In this document: piece after piece, positions 50,392-62,895 of the stretch
How the letters are laid out: each line of letters opens with the position of its first letter
Position numbering within the stretch: position 1 is the first letter of the stretch
Assembly: GCA_036874045.1 (NCBI GenBank)
Contig: CM072338.1
Span: 18,498,501 to 18,562,500 of the forward strand
Source: Cymodocea nodosa
Taxonomy: Eukaryota; Streptophyta; Magnoliopsida; Alismatales; Cymodoceaceae
DNA: 64,000 bases
Reading direction: 5' to 3'
Translations under genes and position numbers: made by a program
The notes under the pieces: model-generated
Databases searched by the model: none
What the model was told of the DNA's origin: nothing
What the model saw: only the letters and a program-made list of their open reading frames with translations

Positions 50392-52112
50392 GCGAAAAGC
50401 ATTTTGAGGGGTAGCTGACGGTTTGGATCAGGAAGGACTTACTTGGGCATCGAGATCATCGGCCGCTTTCACCACCACCGCCGCCGCTCGTGGGGTCGGG
50501 GAGTGAGAGAGAGGAGGAGGGAGGCGGCGCCGTGAGAGTCCATTACGCATCAGTCACGAGGATCAGTGAGCCTGGTGGTAGCTACTAGGGTTTTCTTCAT
50601 GGTTAATATTTTTTATAAATTTTAAACTCGAGATAAAAAAATTTTAACCACCTTTCGCTTCTTCGTTATTTTTTTTCCCCATCGTGCCGTCGTCGGTTTT
50701 TTATCGAAGAAAAATAAAATATCTGAAAATCTATTAATAATAAAAAGTACATTTAAAACAAATAATTATAATTAAAAGTATTTATTTATTTTAACAGTAA
50801 TCTTTATTATTAACAGTTTTTAAGTTGAAATATCTAAATTATAAGATAAATACATTAATATTTTTACTTATACGTATGGTAATATTAAACTCTTTTTATA
50901 AAATGGTATTGTATGTTTATTATGATTATAAACTTTAAGTTTGATAAAAACTTCAGCGAAATACCCTATGTTTTGCAATTTTTCTTTTAACGCCCTTCAG
51001 TATAACTAACTTAATTAGGGTTTTTTATTGTTAAGTTATGGTCTGTTTCTCACTTAGAGCACAATTATGACTCTAGTGTTCATTCATTGATTTTCCATCT
51101 TCTATCATCCATTACTTCAAAAATTTAGATAAAAAATATTTCCATCAACCTTAGTTGAACAATTACCGACACACATGCTAAGCAAGTCCCATGAAACAAA
51201 ATCTACATAAAAGATCATCATGATTTAAACAAGAAAGAACCAGAAGAAGGCCATGAGAACGAACAGTGCATGGACCAAAACATAAGGAAAAAGATTGTTG
51301 GTTTTCGATCTGATCAATTCACCTCAGAAAAATCCATGTCATTGAGGTCACTCATCTTGAAGTCTTGACGCAATAAGCACAAAATACATACTACTCCTCA
51401 GCAAAAAATAGTGTCTCATTTTATTTTCATCAAACCAATTCTTTTTAGACTGCAACTTTGAACTTATTTGACATTCAAAGACTAAACGCCACAGTGGGTT
51501 TGAACATAAACGTACTTCAATCAGGCCTAATATATGGAACAGATTACGTGCAAAGGAAACAATATATCAATGGGAACAAGCATATGTCTGTTCTTCAATC
51601 GTTTGCAGAGATACACATGTGCAAAGGTTCTTGTATGACTGCCGGTATCTTTTTTCTTTTAGCTTAAAAAGATCGTACAGCAAAGCTAACGACTGACAAG
51701 CACTGCATAAAGAGACCAGAAATTTAGCTTTTGGGTAGGCCACTTTTTTCAGCATGATCGACGGAGACATTAAAATGTTTTGAGTTTTGTTCAGACAGCA
51801 TGGTGTTTTTAAGGCATTTGAGCACCTACATGGAACCAGTGGAAGGTACGTACACCTTGACTCCAATTTCCCTCGGTAAAAACCACTGGAGAACTTAAAC
51901 AAATACATAGTTCAAAACTCTGTGGAATATTAATGATCTTTTACCACTGAGAGGATGGACCTTGACGAAATTACTGTTGCAGCGGGCCTTCGCGGAGCTT
52001 TACGCCAGAGCTTCTTTGACTTGAGTGGTGGATGGAAACGCAGAATTTTAGTTGAGAGAAACCAAGCAAACAAAAAGACAAATCTGTCTTTGAAGGTCCA
52101 AGGCATCTTCTC
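50392..52112. other. TRM9 leader/promoter and intergenic region
   Basis: 50392 to about 50590 is the GC-rich leader and promoter side of TRM9 (CCGCCGCC-type sequence near 50474-50486), including a short upstream ORF listed separately. The remainder to 52112 is AT-rich and lies downstream of the MUB gene. The frame 51567-51908 minus has no recognisable motif. Confidence 0.5.
50439..50459 (-). promoter_or_regulatory. Possible upstream ORF in the TRM9 leader
   Basis: Six sense codons (MISMPK) and a stop on the minus strand, ending 47 bases before the TRM9 start codon. It matters only if transcription begins above 50459, which is likely given the GC-rich leader but not shown. Confidence 0.3.
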
Positions 52113-54830
52113 TCACATTATGCAGCATGCACATCCGCAGCTGCTCTGATTTTGCATATTTTGTTTCTCTGAAAGAAAATTATTGTTTCACCATTTAAAG
52201 ATAATCAACACAAAGTACGTAAATTAGCCCCCAACATAAAAACCAATTGGTTTTAACTTCCAATATAGGATGCCAAAACTCCACTCAACTTAAATATGAG
52301 CTTAACATGTTTTATTATGCATTCTGGTACATCTCATTTGGAATTCTGAAGCACACCGTAAGCAACTGATGAAAAGAACCAAAAAAATTATTAAAAGATG
52401 GTTCACAAACAGGCCGAATAGGATTGCACGCTAAAGTTTTCTTAACATCCATTCTGTATTTACCACAGTCTACCAAGTCTCCGTGCAAAAGATAAATTTC
52501 TGCAACACAACACAACTCATGCCATCTTGTGACCATATTACATTTTATGGCACACCAGAAATTGGTATGTCTGCACTGCATACAAATTATTGTCGAAAGG
52601 GTATGCCAAATTGATATACTAGAGAATATTGCCTGCATGGAAAATTATGTGTGAAAACTAACGTCATTGGAAGATAAATGCAGGAGTGCTAATTATTTCA
52701 GAGTGTTCTTTCCTTTTTGCTACTATTTGTCAAGCTGTTAAACCATAGATATGGTTGATTCAGATAATAATCCTGAACCAACAGCCTCCTGTGGTGCAAA
52801 CTGAGTAAGATGCCCCTACACCATAAGGTCTATAAAAAAAGGATGTCCTTCTAGTTAAAAACCTTATCAATTGGAAATAAATAAAGTAACAAACGATTTT
52901 TAGATCCTCAGCAGAAGTATAGATCCATGGCTAGTGGGGCATGTAAAACACAATGGTTAATATATTTACCAAAGGGTTTTGGCATTTACCAGAATTCGCC
53001 AGTCATAATATTTTCTGATAGCAAGTCAGCTGTGCAAATGGCATCTAACCTGGTGCTAAAAGAGAACCAAACATATAGAAATAGATCACCACTTAATTAG
53101 TGAAAAAGTGCAAAATAAATCTATCGTTCCTGTTTATGTTTCAACTATCAATCAATTAGTTACAAGCCAATCACAGGTGCAGGCATCAACCAAATACTAA
53201 GCAAAGCTGGGCTTAAAGAACATCTTCGGCCCACCCTGAGGAGGAGTAATTGAAGATAAAATCAAGGAGTGTTAATTATTCCAGAATGTTCTTTTCTTCT
53301 TGCAACTATTGTTCAAGTTGTTAAACCATAGATATGGTTTTAACTTATTTGTAACAGACATTGTATTGCATAGGACCAACTGGGAAATCATTTTTGACAC
53401 CTTGCAATAAAATGTACTGAAAATGAAAGATAAATGATGCATGCCATTTTTAATGGCACAACTATTTAAAAATTCTATAATTACTTGATTCACAGAAAAC
53501 ATTCTGTATGAAAAGGCATGCATGGCAATGGCATCATGAAATGGGATGATAGATGGAAATACTAAACAAGCACGGTTACCATTATTTTTGTCTGGTAAGG
53601 TTGGTTGAACAACTACATGCATGGTGATCACTCCACCGGGGATATCCACAACTGGCACCTGGGATTCTGCAAGCGTACGGTTGTTATCAAGTATTTTTCC
53701 TCCGTTTATAAGCTTCATGTCACTTATCGCCTTCGGTCCATTCTTCAAGTCTGCAAGGAAAAACATCATGTCAATATTCACACCGAATGCTTTAGTTTTG
53801 AAATTATTATTAATTTACTGGTCGTCGGAATCACTTCAATCAATTGGGAAAGAAAATTTCCTCCATGTCCTGCCATATTTGTCAAGAAAAAGAGCAAGAT
53901 TGCATTTGACATCAGTCAGCAACCTTGAAAGAAAGAAAGAAAGAAAAAAGAATGGTTTTATTCAACAATACCATGAAAATATGCTTCCAGATTTGTGGGT
54001 AATAACTAGTAAACTTGCGAATAAACATAATTCACAGATAGATGTTGGTAACATCAAAAGGTGTGGTGTTCAGGCGCTCAAGGACATCAATCAATGTGAT
54101 TGTGATCAAGGGTCGTTGATTATAACTCTCACGAAACCGTTTCATCCAGGACCAGGCAGCATAATTAGTTGACAAAATAATTTCACTAGTTAAGATCATC
54201 GTTTGCCAGACCATAAACAAAGTCAATTGCTAGTTTTGATTGAAAGCTTACTTTTCGAGAACAAGATCGAAGCGTAAAAAGAAGTTACAGTTGAAAGTTC
54301 AGAATGCGGTAAATGGGAAACAAACGGCAAAATTGGCTTTCAAGAAGGTGTGCGAGGAGAAAAGATACAGAACGAATTCTGTAATGGTCTATCCAGTGAC
54401 ATCGAATATCGGAAATCTTCTTAGCAGAATAAGAATGTTAAAAAATTAAATGGCAAGCATCCGGAAGCATGACAATATTGAGCTTAAACCACTAATCGAG
54501 CGAGCGAGCGAGTCCTCAGACCACGATAAACAGATAGGATGTACAGTACACTGTTAAACCTTCCCTTTGAAATTGCATCAAATTTTGTGAAATATATGAC
54601 ACCCGACTTCGCAGATCTAAAAACTAGATTGAAAGAGAGAAAAAACCCAACCAGAAGACGGCATAACATAACAATCGTCCAGATGCAATAGGTATATCAC
54701 CTTGGGGCCATTTAGACACCACTATTTCTTTGAGAGATGCAACGCTAGTAGAAGGATCATATTTGTTTGGCCCAATGTCGGTGCCATTGGAGAGCCTAAA
54801 TTTGACTTCAATGGATTCCTTTGGCTCCAT
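52113..54830 (-). CDS. MUB: Membrane-anchored ubiquitin-fold protein
   Basis: Three exons on the minus strand: 54830-54701, 53750-53580 and 52168-52113, GT-AG and in phase, giving 118 residues, the family's normal length. Exon 1 encodes the first beta-grasp strands (IEVKFRLSNGTDIGPNKYDP, then LKEIVVSKWPQ). Exon 2 has the rest of the fold (ISDMKLINGGKILDNNRTL, GGVITMHVVVQP). Exon 3 is only 56 bases and ends SSCGCACCIM, a CaaX prenylation box with neighbouring cysteines for S-acylation. MUB proteins sit on the plasma membrane and bind the back side of certain ubiquitin-conjugating E2 enzymes. They are not conjugated like ubiquitin. A Met at the last position would favour farnesylation over geranylgeranylation. 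Intron 2 (1.4 kb) contains a copia remnant in the opposite orientation. Confidence 0.94.
52668..53339 (+). mobile_element. Ty1/copia remnant (RNase H end plus LTR starts) in MUB intron 2
   Basis: The plus strand at about 52905-53235 holds a frame-broken copia RNase H: remnants of SRSSAE and GACKTQW, then FSDSKSAVQMASN and a tail with CFNYQSIS. A purine-rich tract (GAAGATAAAATCAAGGAG) leads into an LTR-like start TGTTAATTATTCCAGAATGT at 53270. A second copy of the LTR start at 52687-52756 is also preceded by a similar purine tract. So both are 3' junctions rather than a normal 5'/3' LTR pair. LTR ends are not resolved. Confidence 0.75.
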
Positions 54831-55340
54831 CAGATGGACGGAATGACCGGGTCACAACACAGGAGAATTAAAGCACCTGCAAGGAAACCAGGCATGGCCC
54901 AATCTGAGTTTGATACCATACTTCTTTTTACTAGTTAAGGAAAGCACTGAAATTGTTGTTGACCCTCCAAAACCTCTACGGATAGCACAGCTTCATGGTC
55001 CTAAAAGAAACGCAGCTCCAACTTCTCTCTCAACGAAAAGAGTCGTCCAACTCAGACAATCATGGTCAAACTGCAGTGCTTCAATCGAAAAAGATGACAA
55101 ATTTGAAAACTACAAGATCTTTTTCAGCAATCAAAAAAAACAGAATCCAGCTCCCAAGTTCCTCCCCACCACGAAAAATCGGCGGATTTGCTGGTGCAGG
55201 TGAGAGCTACGGTGGTCTTGGTCTTCCTGGAAAGCCAGTGGAGATTGGAGATGTTCAATGGAAGGGCAGTAGTAGCTTCTTTCCACGTACATAAGAATAA
55301 TGAGAAATGGCTCTTCATAAGATAGTGGTTGCACAAGGGC
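54831..55340 (-). promoter_or_regulatory. Leader and promoter side of the MUB gene
   Basis: Moderately GC-rich DNA directly upstream of the MUB start codon. Open frames on both strands overlap here (54910-55203 and 54995-55294 plus; 55124-55342 minus). The plus frame ending near GESYGGLGLPGKPVEIGDV reads like protein but matches no family I recognise, so a small plus-strand gene in divergent arrangement is possible. Confidence 0.3.
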
Positions 55341-58300
55341 ATGAGATACCCATCCTCTGAAATATGACAGATTCTTGTATTACTTAATATGATTAATTAT
55401 TTAGCTTTTGGTTAAACTACTTTTGGTAGAACAGTAGAAGTTGGTTTTAGTTTTCTTTTTCTTTTTCTTTCTTTTTTTTCATACTTCAATGAGGAACTTC
55501 TTGTTCTTATCATATTTAATTCAAGGATTATTCTAAGTTAATTAACTTTATGATTACATCCTAAACAAGTTTTTAGTACCATTCTCATAAGTCAACTAGT
55601 AAATGTTCTCAAAAGTTGGTTTTTGACAAGTTTTTCCCTCAAACACCGGTTTTGTTAGAAACCACATTTTTTTCTAGTCTCCTGACCTACCCACATCAAA
55701 TTGTTTATTTGCGGTGGATCAACCATGTCACCACCTCGATGCCTACCATTTTTTAGATAATCGTCTATCTCTTCAAAGTTGTTTTCAGTGCGAATAGAAA
55801 ACAACGTCAAGAGAGGTTGACATTTTCATTTTTTCTTTTTTGGATGACAACATGTTTTTCTCGTTAGGACAAAAATCATGGTGGAAGAATGCAAACGCAG
55901 ACTTAATCAACTCGAGGAGAACACATTTAATATTTATTTTGTTGGAAGCAAGTGCCATTGTTTACACGTCTCTAGGGTTTGAAGTTTGAACGTGTATCAA
56001 TCAATGGTTGGTATGTCTGAAATTGTTAACATTGTAGATACTTCATGCGATAACAAGTGTAATTAACATAATTAGAAATTTATTTATGACAAACAGAGCT
56101 AGAAATTAATGGTAAGAAAAAAGACTGCCATCGGAATATGCCATTTGCTAGTTTTTTCTTTTCATAATGTTAATATTTTTTGTATTCTTCAATATTAAAA
56201 CTCTAGAGAATATTAGAAATACCGCTGTCTCTGGTCAATCGAAGTGTCACAGTTAATTAACATGTTTACTAATATCATCATCATCAAAGGATTTCTTGTA
56301 GGTAAATATCGTCGTTAAGGAACCTGTTTGGGTAGACTTTCATGTGGGGCCTGTTGCATGTAGTTGTTGGAGTAACTTTTGGTACATAGAACGTTATTTG
56401 ATCTTGAATAGGATATTAAAGATTGACATCTCCTAGAAGTTACCTCAAGACTGCCATTTCGTTCACTATTTTCCTTTGATAATTTGGACCACTACCATAA
56501 AAAGAATCTTCTAAAGCTGTTATTTAAACTTAAGGTACGGTCATAGACAAGAGAACCAGTTTTGATTTATAATGAATTGCTTTGTTACCCAAATCAATAA
56601 GACAATGGATTTGAGTAATTAGTCTGATTACCTGAGATATCAGCCCAATTAACAATTTATTTAGTTCGTTGGTATAATTTTGATTTTCCATTTTCTGAAC
56701 CTTAAGTATGGTGTGTTATCATTGGAAAGCTCGCAGTAGTGACGTGCAAACCCTTCCACTTGCAACACCACCAAAAACTTTCTTTCTGTTTTGATGGGAC
56801 ACCACACCAGCATTCTTTATGTAATAATGAAATCTAAACTAGAGATAGGCAGATTCTCTTGTGATTGATTGCAATTTTGCCATCGAATATCAATTCAAAG
56901 GGGTCTAATAATACAATGTGAGGCTGCAGGAGATTGCTTCATCTGTCCACCTAAACATTGCTTCAAGTTTAAACATGCACCCAAAACAGAGAAACTGCAC
57001 TTGTATGTATGGATCCTGTCAAACAATGATGGGCGCAATGCCAATCAGTCAAGCATTTTCTTAATGAGAAGGGGAAAATATCATTTTCAATTGATGAAAG
57101 AGTAGCTTGAGATTGCTCTGTTATCAAAAAAAACTTTCTGCTGGAACATCACTCTCTGGTATTCTTGAGGCTTGAAGGTACCATAAACTTTCTTTGATCT
57201 CAAAATCCTTAAATCTTAATCGTTCATTTAAATACATGAATAATAAAATTTAAATCCAAAAATAAACACATAACTATAAAAAAATTTAATTTTTTGTGAG
57301 ATCATAGAATCTTCCTTGCATAAATTTAATGTGCACTGAGTCACAATATCAGATGATGGATATCTGAAAAATTGGAGGTTTCTCCAAATTTTCTCTGCCA
57401 AACTTGACGTTTGAATTTATTTATTTTTCCTTTTCTCCCCAAACAAATGCTTGATGTCTATCAAAACAAAGTGTCTAACAGGCAATACAAAAAACACGTG
57501 ATAAGAATTAAAAAGATACGATAATATATCCTTTACATTCTAGCGCAGAGGAAACACAACTTTTCTTTCCTTTTCCTCTCTATCAATGCCCAAGAAGTGA
57601 GCAAGGATAATGCCTTCAACAAACAAAACAACACTAAGAAGCATGATGGTCACCATCTTCAGTACAAAGCTTAGTATGATTCCACTAGCATTGTTATGGA
57701 CTAGGGACCCTTCAAAGGGGAAAAAAAAGTTTGATGCTTTATAACTATAAAATGATTTTAATGGTCATCACTTAACTGAAAGTAGAATCCAATATATTGA
57801 AGATGGCAAGTGAAATGCCCACTGAATATTTCATCATTCATTGATCAAGATAGATCTATACATCTTGTCAACACCACATTCGAGTTCATGATCAAACTTC
57901 AAATATTAAAAACATCTGAATTTACTTTTACAGATTAAAATCAAGAAATGAGTTTCACACATATCAAGTTCGTGCAAAACACGAGCTTATAGTGGACAAG
58001 TTAATTGATTGAGATGGAAGAAACCTTGGATTCGAATATTAAGAAAAATGTTGTCACCATAAAAAATACACACAGGTAGAGATTAAATAGTGCTTCTTGG
58101 TAGTGCAGAATCTTTTGCAATCTATATAAATTATAAAGTGGGTTTTATTGTTAGCAACGGCTGAACCATGTTGATTTAGAAAAACAAGGAACTTCTTCAA
58201 AAGTAAACGACAACCGTTGAACAAGTCAGACCACCCAAGTTTGCAAAATTCGTGCAGGACCTCCTCAATCTCAAATAAGATCTTAAATTTTTTTGATAAT

Positions 58301-60492
58301 GCAATGAGATTTTAAAAGTTGAAAGTGTAACAGGGAAAGTAAGCCAACTACTGCACTACTGTTGACATAACACGGCACAAATGTAGTTTGGACTCCATTA
58401 CTGCAGCCTGCACGAAATATATTGATTACAAAGTGATCAACCAAACTAGTAGGTCAAAATGATATTAATGACAAAAATACTATTAATACTAATCTATTTA
58501 AGTAAGAAGATCAAATCATATGTCTTGGAATTCAAATCATTGCAATAAAGTAGTACATATGCCGTAATACTTGTTGCATGTTTAGGTTAAAAAAATATTT
58601 TTTACAAAAACTTATTCCCAAATGCACCTAAAAAATTCTCCCTTCTTAGAGACACAGCTGCTGTATTTCATTTCAAATCCAATACTTTTCAAAAACATAT
58701 CACCAAATTAACTCACTTTGAAATGATCGGCTCAATAGTTGAGTCAATTATTTACCCAAATTTTGGTTCAACCATACAAAAACCATGGTCTAACCACAAA
58801 CATCCTATAGATTGATCTAAATTGATTAAGCCATTGCTTTGTTCTTTCTGCAAACATTGGTATGCACGATGAAAAACCGAAAGAAAAAAACTTGCTGCAA
58901 AATTTCCTTAATATAGTCAAACCATGAATACATGAAACGTACAAAACCAGTCCGTGGGGTAGATCAAGAGTATGAGATAAAAGTTAAGAAGAAAGTACAG
59001 ATTAATAAAATAAGACAGAATAGATTCTAAAAGTTTTGAAAAGGTGTTGGACGTATAATATCCGTCTGAACTATGGGACCATCAGAAATGAATAATAAAG
59101 AACAAGAAGAAGACACTCCTTGCTTTTCTTTTTCTTTTGTTTCTTCTTGATTTTAACTTGATTTTCTTATTGCCTCCCCAAAAATGGCAAATCTATATGA
59201 TAAAATTAGATGGCAATAAGAACCGCATGTGCTGAAAAAATGAAAACCCAAGCCCCCTTTCAACGGAAAAATGATTCCTGTAACGCCAGAAAAATGAAAT
59301 TATTTAAATGTAGATGTCTATCTTGGAAAGAATGCAGTAACGTGCCCTTCAGCACCACCCAAGGTGCCTAATGTCGAGAAGCATCAACTTCCCATCATTC
59401 CCCTATACAACAATGTGAATATGGAGAGAGAATATCATTCTCATTGATGCCAATAAAACTTAAAAGAATAGAAAATGACAATAATGGCTACAGCGATACT
59501 AATGTAAATATGATATGACACAGAAACAAGAGGTAGATGCTACATATATAATGTGAAAGAAAATTTACCACCCACGGCTACAGTTTAAGTTCACACATTT
59601 TAATCAAATCATCAAATGTTAATATGCATTCCACAAGGTTAGTTTTACCCAAGAATTACAAGAAAAGAAATGGTGAAAAAAGATTCAAAATCTAATAGAA
59701 AATTCAATTATGAATAAGAATAGATGTAAAGATTCATGCAGTTGATCTTACATACTGGAATTAAGACGTTTTGTTATTGTTGTATCCCACACACATTGGA
59801 AAGTATAAATTTTAGAATTACAAGTTTGTCAGATAAGATAATGGAATTGAGTGACCTACAATTTATCATCATACATCCATCACCTTCCCTTTCCTCACAT
59901 TAAACCAATTCAAATATTCTCACATATCTGGTACTTAAGCTTCCTGATCCTCATCCTAAATGGATAAGCACCTCTAAGTGGCGGGCAGGCCACTCTGGCT
60001 GTCTATATGTGATACTTTGGAAACAAACCAACACTCCCAAACACCATGAAACAAAAGGATGCAGTATCACATCCAGAGGACCAACCTTTCAGAAAAAAAA
60101 TAGGAACGTAAGTTTTTTTTCGTCTAGAATAAAATGTTCATAAAAAACGATAAATAATCAAAACCACAAAAAAACTCAGTAACAGACACTCCACGACCTC
60201 ATGAAACTTGCAATTCAGATCACCATTGGATGGCGGTTATTCCTCAAAATAATGTCAGGGGCTTGAATCCTGTGTCTAGCCATGCAATTCAAATCACCTG
60301 CTCTTCTACATTCTTCAATTTTACAGTGAATAAACTAAAAAAAGTGAGATAATACAAATGATGATCTCAAAAGTCAAGCAAGAAGATGCACATGTTAAGA
60401 ACATGATTTTAGCATTAGTTAGATAAAAGATACAAGATAATAACGTGTACAGGAAAATTATTTCAAAACCAACCAGTTGGATGGTATTCAAG
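55341..60492. other. Long AT-rich intergenic region, no gene recognised
   Basis: Over 5 kb with no recognisable coding family. Two minus-strand stop-free stretches stand out for their length in AT-rich DNA. One spans 57540-57765, hydrophobic, with KMVTIMLLSVVLFVEGIILA. The other spans about 58055-58315 and includes LHEFCKLGWSDLFNGCRLLL. Neither is identified. A pyrimidine-rich run lies at 55450-55480. The plus frame 56869-57105 shows no motif. Confidence 0.4.
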
Positions 60493-60597
60493 AAGAAAAA
60501 ATTAGTATTCATTACAGGAGTACACAAAGGTATATAAGTGATACATAAATAGATATCCATTCAAGGTTAAACGAATCTCACTACAATAACTTTAACA
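60493..60597 (-). repeat. 3' LTR of the copia element
   Basis: 105 bases, about 84% identical to 62791-62895. Directly follows the polypurine tract on the minus strand. The outer end is defined only by loss of similarity. Confidence 0.85.
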
Positions 60598-62222
60598 CTC
60601 CCCCTTCAACTTGAAACATATATGTCAAACATGTTTAATTTATTATATAAATTTTTGAAGGTGTTAACATCTAACTCTTTGGTGAAAATATCTACAACTT
60701 GATCTTTAGAATAGATAAAAGAGGTGGATATCACACATTTCAATACATTATCTCAAATTAAATGATAGTCAACATCAACGTATTTTATCCTTTCATAAAA
60801 GATTGGATTACTGATAATATATATATAGTAACTTAATTGTTACAATGCATCGACATAAGAAGGCTTACACCAACTTTTAGCTCTTGCAACAAGGCCTTAC
60901 TTAGATTAACTGGACTTAGAAATAATGTTCAATTTATTACTGCACCAAGTAACAAGATTCTCTCTAAAGTAGGTATAGTAACCTGAGATGGATTTCCTAT
61001 CCATCTTATTTCTAGCATAACCAACATCAAAATAACCTTCAACTTTTAAGTGACCATTTTTCTTATATAGAAGCCCTTTATCAAAAACACTTTTGATGCA
61101 AGCCAACACTTGAAGTGCACATTGCCAATAAGCTTCATTGAGAGCATGCATGAACTGATTGAGCAAATTAATTGCATATGAAATATCTAGTCTCATGATA
61201 GTCAAATATATTAGTTTTCCAACTAGTCTTTGGTACCTTCTTGGATTTCCAAACTGAGGTGATTTAGCATCCCAAAAGGGGTGATTTTGTTCCATTGGCA
61301 TAGTTTCGGGCTTGTAACCTTTCAAGCTCATCTCTTTCAGTAAGTCTAGTGCATATTTTCATTGTGATAAAAATAGACTATCTTTGGAATAAACAAGTTC
61401 TACCCCAAGAAAATACCATAGTGTGCCTATCTTTGATAGCAAAATTCTTTTGTAGAAATCTCTTGGTTTTCTTGGTACCTTGAGTGTTATCACCTATTAA
61501 TAATATATTATCAACATATACAGCCAAAATAACAATTTCCTTCAAAGTTCTTTTAATAAAGATGGAGTGATCAACCTTACAGTTGTCAAATCTATCACTC
61601 TACATAACATTATTGAACTTCTCAAATCATACCTTGAGACTCTACTTGAGATTGTAAATAGCTTTGTTGAGTAAGCAGAGACAATTCTTCTCTTAAGCAA
61701 CATAGTTAGGTGATTGCTCTATAAAGACTATTCATCAAGATCATCGTAGAGAAAAATATTCTTAACATCAAACTGAAATAATTTCCAAGACCAATTGACA
61801 GCCATAGACATGATCACCCGTATGAAGTCTAGCTGAAACAACCATTCATACATTTGGAAAGTCTTTGAGATATTTTTTTCATACCCGTAGATCTTGTGTA
61901 GACCATCTCAAATCTTCTTAACAAGTTGAATCATTGAAACCTTATGAGCAATGATGGGTTCCATGTTGACTAACATCTAAAAAATAATTGTAGCATCATT
62001 AGCAACGTATAGGATGAACCATCCATATCAGGTAGCTGGAGAGATAACTGATGCTCTTGGCGGTGAGCAATCACAATTGTTTCAAAATTGTGAGCTCACA
62101 GCATGTAATTAGGGTCGTTTAGTTCTCAAAAATGCCTGAAAAATTTCTAACAAGCAGATCAGCCCGAGCTTTGTTACTTCCATGGGAAACCCTAGATGAA
62201 GACGTGTTAGAGTAGGAAGCCA

Positions 62223-62232
<10 letters not shown>

Positions 62233-62255
<23 letters not shown>
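62233..62255. repeat. (TA)n microsatellite
   Basis: About eleven TA units inside the copia element, between its leader and pol remnant. Confidence 0.93.
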
Positions 62256-62790
62256 TGTATTACTCATTCCGAGTACGGTGCAGACCACAACTCACAAGTA
62301 GAGCACGGTCCTGGCAACGAGCTTGACTGTGCAGTCCTCGCAGCAATCAGACAAATGAAGGCCCCCGATTGGAGGATTGAGCAGAGAATCGAGATCGGAG
62401 GGTCGGACGATCGTACTGTCGGACAGGAGCGACGCACAACGATTTCTGCAGCAAAGCCGATGATGCACTGAATCAAAGCTGCTCGATGAGCCAAACTACT
62501 CAAATAGGAAGCGACGACAATGGACAGTCGGACCGACGGAGCAAGAACTGGCGACAGCGGGATTTGGACTGATGGGACCGTCGGATGATGGGAGAGCGGA
62601 TCGGACTGCCCAATGGAAGGTGACTGCACCGTACGAGATCTACGCAATCAGCATCGACAGTGCACAATGTTGATCGGTAAGAAGAAGACGAGTACCGCAA
62701 GCGTCAGGCGGTGAGGCAGCGATAGTGGCAAAACCAGAGAAAAAAAAGAAATCACCCTAAAAGAAGAGGAGGGTTGCCGACGGTGGTAAG

Positions 62791-62895
62791 AAGGAAAAAT
62801 TAGTATTCATTACAAGAATACACAAGAGTATATAAGTGGTACATAAATGGATATCTGTTTGAAGTTAAGCAGATCCCACTACAATAGCTTTAACA
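62791..62895 (-). repeat. 5' LTR of the copia element
   Basis: 105 bases matching 60493-60597. Begins TGTTAAAG on the minus strand at 62895. A TATATA box lies within it. Confidence 0.85.

Larger units (their letters stand above)
60493..62895 (-). mobile_element. Ty1/copia retrotransposon remnant with 105-base LTRs
   Basis: The minus strand carries a truncated pol. Starting near 61800 it has a decayed RT (DVKNIFLYDDLDE, then KAIYNLK) and DNTQGTKKTKRFL. The long open piece follows (61331-60906, GNPRRYQRLVGKLIYLTIMR, MDRKSISGYYTYF). Then comes the RNase H tail (NPIFYERIKYVDVDYHLI, SKDQVVDIFTKELDVNTF) to about 60610. A polypurine tract (AAGTTGAAGGGGGAG) abuts the 3' LTR. The LTRs, 60493-60597 and 62791-62895, both start TGTTAAAG on the minus strand and contain TATATA. 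Gag, protease and integrase are missing. The 62260-62790 leader region is GC-rich and non-LTR. Confidence 0.9.

Noticed and set aside
51955-52149. Plus-strand frame with an ABC-transporter-like phrase DLSGGWKRRI
   Set aside because: Overlaps MUB exon 3 on the other strand, lacks Walker motifs or any neighbouring transporter sequence, and is only 64 codons.
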